Below are positions 55,346 to 64,000 of a stretch of DNA of 64,000 nt, piece by piece. This DNA is from Euphorbia lathyris (Eukaryota; Streptophyta; Magnoliopsida; Malpighiales; Euphorbiaceae). Position 1 is the first letter of the stretch. Each line of letters opens with the position of its first letter. Both the position numbers and the translations under genes were made by a program. The notes beneath the pieces were generated by a model that saw nothing but the letters and a program-made list of their open reading frames with translations, ran no database searches and was not told the DNA's origin. The stretch is from the NCBI RefSeq assembly GCF_963576675.1, contig NC_088918.1, forward strand, positions 36,303,501-36,367,500. Reading direction: 5' to 3'.

Positions 55346-57848
55346 TCTATATAAAGCATTATAGATAGTATTCCACCACCATATTCATTGGTCATGATAA
55401 ACAGTATTATATTTCTGAAGGTAATTATTCGATTTTTTCATATGTTGTAGTTATTTTGTTCTCAATTGTGTTGTTTTATTTTTATTAAACAATAGTTGTT
55501 ATAGTTTCATCTTTCAGATCCATTTCTGCCGTTACTCAGGTTTTATACCTCTCCCTATCTTATTCATGTTTTCTTTTTTATTTGTCTTTTTTTTTCAAAC
55601 TGATATCTCCAATTGAAGAAATCCGATAGAAATAGAAGATGCATAAACAACTAAAATCGGGAAACACAAAAGTGTCGAAAATTACAAGATCTTCTTATGT
55701 TTCTCAATGTAATTATTCGTTTTTTTTCATATGTTGTAGTTATTTTTATTGTCAATTGTGTTGTTGTTTTATTTTTATTAAATAATAGTGGTTGTTATAG
55801 TTTCATATTTCAGAGATGAAATTCCATTTCTGCGGTGACCCAGGTTCTATACATCTCGCTATCTTATCCATGTTTTCCTATTTATTTAATTTTTTCCAAA
55901 TTACTAAAATAAAGATTTTGTATATTTGCATTCTTTTTTAGTATATGTTGCTAGGTGTTCGTTTCGATTGTTAACTCTAACTAAAATTTAGATTTTCGTC
56001 TTCATATGAACTCAATTTTTAGCTTTAATTGAAGTTATATTAATTTTTCTAATTCAGAACCTATTGAAATCCACTCATTTTTTTAGTTTGAGTTTATCTA
56101 ATTGATATAGATTGTATTTTTTATTTTTATGCATTTTTTGTAAATAGATATAAAGTTTCACACAATAGCTGTTCATTGAAGTTGGAGACATATTGAATTA
56201 AATATTAAAGAGGTATTGAAATATTATACTTACAATAAAGTTTATTTCAATGATAAATTATATTATTATTATTATTATTATCAAGAAGTTAGTTTTTCCC
56301 AAATCTCTAGAGAAAGAGATTGCAAGCGTCTAATACACTTGATAAAATGTTTATTCTTAAAGAATTTGGATTATGCCAGATACGAATTTAAAATGAATGT
56401 AAATAAATAAATTTTAATGCTCAAAATCCTAAAAATGTACATTAATTATGGGATATTGAGATAATTTTTTTTGCAACATTCGCTTATATAGGTTTTAACT
56501 ATTATATTGTGTTTGTACAAAATTTTTAGTATTTCAAGAGTTTTTAACAGATGAAAATGAAACATGGTCATAGGACAAGTTGTTGGAAAATATTAATTAA
56601 AAAATATTATTATTTGAATCTCTTCAAATTCTCAAATGTTGAGTATAATGATTCTAATTAATAGAATTAATTTCACATATTAATTATAAAACGTTTTTTT
56701 TGTACTAAGTAGTACAACTGCGATTTAATTCTATTTATCTAAAATTAATTTATGGAATTAATTATTCATTAAGAAAAAATAAAATTTTTCTTTTAGAAAA
56801 AAAGAAAAAACGAAAATTTTAATTAATATGTAAAAAATATTTCCACTTTCATCTTTATATGCTTATATCTTGACATTCTCTCTTATTTTCGGGAAAAAAA
56901 ACGAGAGAAATATAGTTCTCTCCTAATTATCTTTTTTGTCCTTTTATTTTTTTTTTCTATTCTTTTATTTGTTTTTCTTGCTTACGAAATTCAAGAATAT
57001 ATAATTATTAAAAAATATTAATAAAGTCAAATAAGTGATATCTGTGAGCATAAATGATATCTTTACAGTGAAAGAATGAAGAACAAATTGATTGAATGTC
57101 TTGATGATATATTACGAGATGAAAATAGGAGAAATCATCACCTTAAGCTGATTTAATTGGATATATTGGGTTATTGTAGCAGAATGGATAATTGAATTCG
57201 AATACTTGGTGATCATGAAATTCCATCAAGCAAAATGATTATCATCAAGATGAATTTGTGACTAATTCTTATGAATTTTATTTTTTTTTATATGTAACAT
57301 ATTGAATTGATAAATTTTATTCATGTGCACGATTAGAAAAATATTGATTGTAATAGTTTATAGCATAATATATCGATGTTGACATGGATTGTAATTCTTT
57401 TATATCGTAGATTTAATATTTAATTTTAATTGTAGTTTAATTCAATTTTTGGTTTTTCATTATTTTCTAATATATTTCTTAACTAATCTCCTATTTTATT
57501 ATTATTGTTTCACAAAATTTCAATTATAAAAAAATTTAAAATATATTCAAATTACTAAAAAGTACAAATCATTGAATTTTTTAATAATAAATAAATCATT
57601 CACCCTTAATTAAAATTCTATAAAACAAATTAATCAATTATTTTCAAAATTAATTTAATTTAATTTGAATTATCAATAAAAAATATATATTTCCTCAAAA
57701 TAAAAAATATATATTAATTTCAAATATACATAATATAAATTTTCATAGTATGATATAAAATTACTTAAAAATAAATATGTCAATTTATTTATTTATCTAA
57801 ATTATATAAAAGTTCCATATCCCGTGCATCGCACAGGTTTTCGACTAG
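55346..57848 (+). mobile_element. Candidate non-autonomous Helitron (3' end supported, 5' end tentative)
   Basis: The 3' end has a hairpin (CCCGTGCATCGCACAGG, 57821-57837, one mismatch) followed eight bases later by CTAG (57845-57848) and a T. This is the Helitron terminus of hairpin plus CTRR inserted before T. A TCTATATAAAGC at 55346 resembles Helitron 5' starts but follows a T rather than an A. No Rep/helicase frame was found. Confidence 0.45.
55421..55888. repeat. Direct duplication of about 170 bp
   Basis: Copies at 55421-55592 and 55709-55888 share GTAATTATTCG, CATATGTTGTAGTTATTTT, CATTTCTGC and TATCTTAT(T/C)CATGTTTTC, with small indels. Confidence 0.75.
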
Positions 57849-58194
57849 TTTCTGTGAATTTTAAGAACTGTACTTTAAATACAAATTTTCATGCTTGTTA
57901 TAAAAAAGAAATAAATATTGATTTGAAAATAAATTTAGTAAGCATGCCTTAAGTAATTTTTTTTCATAAAATAGGAATATTTTTAAGTGAATTAAAATTT
58001 AAAAACAATATTACTCACGTTGTTGTTATTATTATTATTATTATTATTTGGTTGCTTTAGATTTTTTTCTTCTAAATTTTGCTTATAATATTTAAGGTTG
58101 AGCTTCATATGAATTACTGTTCGGGCTTATTTTACCAATGTGATGAAAAATTATAACGTTCCCGTACTATGAAAATGAATTGAGTGTACCTATT

Positions 58195-58290
58195 CAAGGA
58201 CGGATTCAGGATTTATACACAGTGAGGGTAAACTATATATGCAATATAAAAAAATTGTACAAAAATCTAATAACAACATAAATAAATAAT
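58195..58290. mobile_element. Orphan hAT-like end
   Basis: CAAGGACGGATTCAGGATTT followed by AGTGAGGG resembles the hAT-like ends at 27128 and 34161. No matching opposite end was found, so it may be a truncated copy. Confidence 0.35.
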
Positions 58291-58296
58291 TTTAAG

Positions 58297-58756
58297 AGTA
58301 AAGTTAAAAAAAAACCATTGTTCTTTCACGTATTATCAAATTGATACCTGAAAAAAAAATCAGAAGGTGACTGTACTTTTTCGTTTTGTTAAAAACGAAA
58401 CTTTTTTAGTCTGACACTATAAAAATAACCATCAACGATCTCAAAATGAAAAAATTCAAGAATTAAAGTTGTTTAGTATATGAAACCAAATTTTTTTACA
58501 TTTCAAAATCATCAAGTCTTTGAATTTTTCAATGATGAGTTTGAAATAAAAATTTAGTGCTATAGTAAATGAGGTACTAAACAACTTTAATTCTTGAAAT
58601 TTTTCATTTTGAGATCGTTAAATGTCATTTTTTAGTGTCAAATTAAAAGAACCTCGTTTTTAGTAAAACGAAAAAGCTCGGTCACCTTTTGGACAAAAAA
58701 AATTCCAGATACCAGTGGAACAGTACGTGAAAGCATATGTGTTTTTTTACTTTATA
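58297..58756. mobile_element. Foldback MITE
   Basis: Arms of nearly 200 bp are inverted around about 58520. Shared words are CTTTCACGTA, AAGGTGAC and GCTTTTTCGTTTT with small changes, and AACTTTAATTCTTGAA. The ends read TAAAGT...ACTTTA. No clear target duplication. Confidence 0.6.
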
Positions 58757-60321
58757 TATCAAAATAAATTATAACTAGAAAAATATTCATAATTTTCCCC
58801 AAATTTTGTTAAGCATATAAGCTGTATTTGCTTAAGTTATTTCTAACTGTTGATGGACCCTATATCCAACGTCCGGAACCAATAAGATGCCAGGTCAATT
58901 AGAGTAGTTGAGAAAATTGTGTGTAGGGATACTTTATTCGTGTCACACACATCCATCAATTCTTTATAATTACTGATATGGACTATTTGATCAATGTCTC
59001 CTTTATACATGGAAAACATCGGGGACTTTAATTTATTATCTCTTGGCTAATTGAAGATATGAGCTGGAAAGGGTGAATCCTAGATCGTCAACAACGCTAG
59101 TTCAAGTAGACTTCGTACCTTTCTAGAGTTTCCACCACTGCCTTGCCCTATTGGAAAACCTCCATATGGGTAGCATATGTATGAATTTACTTGTGAGAGT
59201 GCTTGATGTTGGCCTTTCACTTAGAGCTTTGTTCCCTCGGGCATGCATTGTTGGATTGCTCATCTAGTAGTGGCAATCGCCACCTGACACTAACAAGGTT
59301 ACGATGACCAATTGTCCCCCCACCAAGTTGGGGGTGTGATTTATCATCTCTCCTTGCCATATATAACCGCTATCTTTGAAGCTGATCGCACATTCCCCTT
59401 TGTTCCAAGAAACAAAACCTTGGCGATAGACCTTTTCTAAACGCATCAAAACCTACAATAGTTTGTGCATTCTAAGTATTGACAAATCCTGAGGGGAGAT
59501 GTGTCGATCTGCCTATTTGCGACGCAAATTGCACCATTGCTTTTGAAAATGTGTTTGCTTCCTCCTGTCACATTTCCGATTGCACTCTTCTAAAGAATTG
59601 CTCCATGGATTCTGTTGACATGCTCCAAGGCCAAGTTTCTAAATCCTCGCCTGTGAAATCTTAAACCAAGCCCTCTATCTTATCTTTGTTTTGCTTGGAT
59701 CTATGTCGACCGTGTTTGTCTCTAGAGACACTGTTACCTTCTTAACTCCACGCACATCACACCAATTGATATTATATGAAAATTTAGCTAGTAAGATCCT
59801 CAAACATTCTTTCTAAAATCTTGCTAGAATTGTGAAACATAGGAGTTGCTGAATGCCCGACTTAGTTTCGATCTCAGTCCGATCTCAAATCAAGAGAAGG
59901 AAAAAGAAGAAATAAATAGATATCTCCCTCTCTATCTTTGTTACACTTTTATTTTAGTATCTTTTGAGTTGTCATACTTTTATTGGAAGAACATGATCTT
60001 TTAACATGAAACTATCATGTATAAAGCTTCCTGTATTTACATTCACACTTAACACTCAATTTTCGGATAATGAGCAAACCCATATCTTCATATGTTTTTT
60101 GAGAGCCCAATTTCTCCTTAGTTTGAGGCTTTTTAACACATTTCTGCTTTAGTGTGTATATGTAAGTGGGTCTTGAAGAGTCTGCCTATGGGCTCAAAAT
60201 TGAGAATATAATATTTGACTGATTGTTATAAAAAATATTAAAATATATTCTTTTTTTTTGAAGAAAATATTAAAATATATTCTTAATACAAGTTATATGA
60301 TATTTAAATTCGAATATTATA
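58757..60321. other. Intergenic, possible old retroelement sequence
   Basis: 58850-59720 is less AT-rich and has short frames on both strands with no family I recognise. The rest is AT-rich. No gene is called. Confidence 0.4.
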
Positions 60322-60330
60322 TAGAAAAAT

Positions 60331-60879
60331 GGGTTAATACACATATTTGCCCATGTGTTTTCACGGAAAAACAGATTTACCCTTAAATCAAATAAACCCA
60401 CAAAACTATCCCTGAATTTTCCATAAACCTGCAATTATACTCTAATCTGACGGAGCTGCTAAACGGCGATGACATCAGACCTTCTTGTCTCCAAAAAAAT
60501 TGGATGACGACAATCAAAATTCATTTGATTTTTTATTGTTTTCTATTGCTATTGCTTTTGAATTAATTAGGAGGTTTAGACGTCATTTTGTTAGGTTGAT
60601 TGAGCTTTTATGAAAATGAATTTTGACCAATCTGTTCTTCTAACTTGCTTTTAATCGAAATTGAATGTGCATATTTTTTTCTGTTTGTGATTGGTTGTTA
60701 TTTTCTGAAGTTTTTCTGGAGATAAGAAGGTTTGATGTCATCGCCGTTTAGCAGCTCCGTCAGATTAGGATATAATTGCAGGTTTATGGAAAATTCAGGG
60801 ATAGTTTTGTGGGTTTATTTGATTTAAGGGCAAATCTGTTTTTCCGAGAAAACACAAGGGCAAATATGTGTATTAACCC
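60331..60879. mobile_element. MULE-type foldback MITE
   Basis: Arms of about 170 bp starting GGGTTAATACACATATTTGC are inverted at the right end. The perfect 9-bp flank TAGAAAAAT lies at 60322-60330 and 60880-60888. The inner arms share TGACGGAGCTGCTAAACGGC. No coding sequence. Confidence 0.85.
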
Positions 60880-60901
60880 TAGAAAAATATATAAATTTTC
60901 T

Positions 60902-61268
60902 GGCATAACACTCATTTTAATCCTTAAACAAAAACTTCAGAATCTTAAACTATCAAAATTATCAATTAAACCCTAAACCAAGCAAAAATCATCAGTTGAG
61001 TCCTTATGTTATCCTAAATTCAGAAACTATGACTATTTGACATGGACTATAATGATCGCTATATTGGCTCAAAATGGATTTGGAAAAAAAAGTCTGAAAT
61101 GTTCAATCGAATGATTTTTGATGAGGACTCAATTGATGATTGTTTCTTAGGATGAGGACTCAATTGATAATTTTTACTTAGTTTAGAAATCTAATTTACG
61201 ATTTTAATAGTTTAAGGTCCTAATTGACTTTCAAACTTTAGTTTAAGGACCTAAATAATTATTATGCC
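60902..61268. mobile_element. MULE-type MITE (copy 2 of the 27530-27907 family)
   Basis: The sequence parallels 27530-27907 through its length (GACTATTTGACATGGA(C/T)TATAATGATC). The ends GGCATAAC and TTATGCC are inverted. The flanks AAATTTTCT and AAATTTCTT agree at seven of nine positions. Confidence 0.65.
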
Positions 61269-61441
61269 AAATTTCTTTTATGATTGGACTAATCAATCAT
61301 ATTCACACTTGAAAATATATCTCAACTCAACTATCCAATCAACTAAATAGAAAAAGACATAGGCTTCCTGGTCATATCATATCTTAATCATTGAATACAT
61401 TGAAAATTATAGAATAATCGTCTCTTAATTGTCATTTTATA

Positions 61442-62480
61442 GGGATAATTACTAATTTGACCCAATCAAGGACCCCAATTTACATATCTAACCCACCTTG
61501 CCTCAAAGTTACCAAATTAGACATTTTCACCCATTTTGGACAAAACTAACCTTAGTTCTATTTGATGAATCGATCTTCTTCTTCTTCTTCTTCTTCTTCT
61601 TCTTCTTCTTCTTCTTCTTCTTCTCTGTTTCAACTTCTTCTTCAGTTCATCTTCTTCAATTTCTGATACCAATCGTTAGCGATTTTTGAGATTTTTGACA
61701 TATTATGTTCAATTTCCCGTACAAATGGTATATTTTTTGCTTATACGCTTGCTTTTCTCGTTGGTTTTCCCTCTTTCATCATCTGTAATGGTATCGTTTC
61801 AATTTCCTCTATTTTTCCATAATTTTTTCCATTTTCCTCCATTGCTGTCGCATTTGTGACGAAATTGTCGCATTTCGTCACAAATGCGACAAGAACTGTC
61901 GCATTTCGTCGCAAATGCGGCAAGAACTGTCGCATTTCATCGCAAATGCGACAAGAGTTGTCGCATTAACAAATGCGACAGTTCTTGTCGCATTTGCGAC
62001 GAAATGCGACAATTTCGTCACAAATGCGACAACAATGGACGAAAATGAAAATAAAATTATGCAAAATAGAGGAAATTGAAACGATACCATTAAAGATGAA
62101 GAAAGAGGCAAAACCAACGAGAAAAGCAAGCGTATAAGCAAAAAATATACCATTTGTACGGGAAATTGAACATAATATGTCAAAAATCTCAAAAATCGTT
62201 AACGATTGGTATAAGAAATTGAAGAAGTTGAAACGAAGAAGAAGAAGAACAACAAGAAGAAGAAGAGCAAGAAGCGGATGAAGCGGAGGAGGAGGAGGAA
62301 GAAGAAGAAGAAGAAGAAGAAGAAGAAGAAGAAGAAGAAGAAGATCGATCGATTCATCAAATAGAACTAAGGTTAGTTTTGTCCAAAATGGGTGAAAGTG
62401 TCTAATTTGGTAACTTTGAGATAAGGTGGGTTAGATATGTAAATTGGGGTCCTTGATTGGGTCAGATTAGTAATTATCCC
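61442..62480. mobile_element. MULE-type element that is almost one long hairpin, with a GTCGCATT palindrome core
   Basis: GGGATAATTACTAATTTGAC at 61442 is inverted at 62480, and pairing continues almost to the centre (about 61950), with arms near 500 bp. The perfect 9-bp flank CATTTTATA lies at 61433-61441 and 62481-62489. The arms include CTT/GAA trinucleotide runs (61568-61623 and 62298-62343). The core 61850-62035 repeats TGTCGCATTTCGTCGCAAATGCGACA-like units. Confidence 0.88.
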
Positions 62481-62489
62481 CATTTTATA

Positions 62490-63326
62490 TACATCATAAT
62501 CTGACTAAAAAATTAGTGACCATTAAATAAAATATGTAAAAGAAATCTTTGTTATCACGATGGTAACAGGTATGGCTGGTATGAAATTTTATGCACGCAT
62601 TAAATTTATATGATGTACACCTTTCATTTGTTTATAATTTTCTCAATTTTTGTTTACCATTTTATTTGTGGGCTTCATTTGCAAAATCTTGTCAAAATTT
62701 GTTTAAATTAAATTGAATATCTAATTAATATAAGCGAGCTGCCTAATCTTCTCAAATTCTGATATCTAATCACTATTATATAATGTTTTGCCTTCTCTCC
62801 AACTCTAACCAAGAATAGACTAATTTTCTGATTATGCAATTTAATTTAATAATCCGGATCTTATATATAAAAGAAATAAATGATTGTGACATTTATTTTA
62901 ATTATGTAGCTTACAAACTCCTTGAATAAGGAGATCGTATAAGTACAACATGAAAATAGAAGGAATATAACATCATAAAAGTAATACAAGAGCCACAAAA
63001 GAAAGAAAAAGACAAAGAGAAAAAATAATCATAAAAGGTACAACAAACACAAATAAAAGATAAAACATATAATTCTCGTAAATCTAAATCCGTAGAGAAG
63101 TAGCTGCACTCCCATCTTTATCATTTAGTCCTTCCGAAACTTCGGATCTGAGTCATTTCTTTTGCAACTACGTAGATCTAGTGATCTACAAATAAGACTT
63201 ACCGTTTCCGCTCTTGCTAAACCCCAAAATGGTAAAAATGAAAATACAATAGAGAACAAATGCAATTCAAACGGATTAAGAGATCTGATAAAAAAATATA
63301 AACTTCACTAAAATAAAATTAACAAG
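62490..63326. other. Intergenic, nothing recognised
   Basis: AT-rich with no frame or repeat of note. Confidence 0.4.
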
Positions 63327-64000
63327 AGGAATATCCATTGGTTTGATTAGGCGAAGTATATACTAGTAAAGACAAATGGATTAGAGTTTCGAGATCTTCA
63401 GGATTTTAATTTTTCATTATTAGGTGAACAAGGTAGAAAGTTTATTAGTAATTCATATATCTTAGTGAGCCATTTGTTCAAAGCTAAATACTACCCTAAC
63501 GAGTGTTTACTTTCTTCCAAGTTAGACAATAATCCTAGTATGGTTTGGACAAATGTGTGGAGTTCTATTGAGGTCTTGAATCAATGTTTACGGTGGACAA
63601 TTGGGAGACAAGATAAGATGTCTATTTGGAAGGATATTTGGTTTGCTAATGATGATAATCAAATGGTTGCATCACGTAATACTGAGGCGAATTGTAATGA
63701 TATTGTGAGTTTCCTTTTTATTCGGGTACGAGACTTTGGGATCAAGGAAAAGTCGAGAGTTGATTCAATCAATCAAAGGCGAATATCATTTTCAATATGG
63801 TGTTACCTTTCTCGGATACGGATGACTATCTCATTTGACATTTCTCAGATAACGGGTTGTACTCATCAAAAGCTGGGTATCATATTATTTAGTATAGTAT
63901 GGTGCAAAGCCGAAAAGGATGAATAAATTTATGAAGCTTAGTCCTTCCACATAAACTGAAGTTTTTCCTTTGGAGATTTTATACTAAACGATGTCTGCTT
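63327..64000 (+). pseudogene. LINE (L1-type) ORF2 fragment, running off the window
   Basis: The frame reads GLEFRDLQDFNFSLLGEQG, then SHLFKAKYYPNECLL, NPSMVWTNVWSS and LRWTIGRQDKMSIWKDIW. This is the conserved segment after reverse transcriptase in plant LINE ORF2. Near the end another frame gives LPHKLKFFLWRFY, the zf-RVT segment, so at least one frameshift lies between about 63850 and 63940. A stop precedes the start, and no complete RT is visible upstream. Confidence 0.75.

Larger units (their letters stand above)
54962..58194. other. AT-rich intergenic region with a probable Helitron
   Basis: No gene recognised. It contains a tandem-like duplication at 55421-55888 and a Helitron-type 3' end at 57821-57848, both listed separately. 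Only short frames are present. Confidence 0.45.

Noticed and set aside
59264..59664. Short frames on both strands near 59.3-59.6 kb
   Set aside because: About 60 codons each, no domain or motif that I recognise, and surrounding sequence that looks like decayed repeat.
61498..62192. Frames of 60-100 codons within the large hairpin element
   Set aside because: They translate the CTT repeats and the GTCGCATT palindromes. Matching frames occur in the opposite arm because of the inverted repeat.

Overview
The window is nuclear DNA from a flowering plant, most likely a eudicot. It is AT-rich, has GT-AG introns and CT-rich leaders, and is dense in Ty3/gypsy, Ty1/copia, Mutator-like (MULE), hAT-like, Helitron and LINE sequence. 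No rRNA gene, tRNA gene or CRISPR array was recognised. I cannot name the species.

Positions 1-17.4 kb hold one very large Ty3/gypsy element of the Tat (Ogre/Retand-like) lineage. It reads on the minus strand and its left LTR is cut by the window edge. Gag-protease-RT-RNase H-integrase lies at 12.58-5.19 kb and is broken by stops and frameshifts. The gag part appears to contain four capsid-like modules in tandem. Between pol and the left LTR, on the opposite strand, lies a six-exon plant mobile domain (PMD) gene with its own TATA box.

Positions 17.5-23.7 kb hold a degenerate MULE whose 5' part is missing. It has a plus-strand MURA-type transposase joined to an OTU cysteine protease domain. 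A second, decayed PMD gene runs convergently on the minus strand. Arrays of short GC-rich palindromes flank this unit.

Positions 23.7-36 kb and 55-64 kb are intergenic and filled with small elements. They include hAT-like elements with 8-bp duplications, MULE-type foldback elements with 9-bp duplications, SINE pieces, copia and LINE remnants, a Helitron 3' end, and what looks like a retroposed mRNA carrying a 78-residue secreted-peptide-like frame.

Positions 36.2-40.5 kb are the only clear host genes: a choline transporter-like (CTL/SLC44) membrane protein and a convergent small, plastid-type DnaJ zinc-finger protein.

Positions 40.9-55 kb are a three-level nest, each level with a perfect target duplication: a TRIM (CGTAG) inside the 5' LTR of a Sirevirus copia element (ACACG) inside a MULE-type element (9 bp). 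The Sirevirus keeps an intact 973-codon envelope-position ORF although gag and pol are broken.

The best leads are the tandem capsid modules, the intron-bearing antisense PMD gene, the palindrome arrays in several unrelated elements, and the different U3 regions in the two LTRs of one gypsy element.
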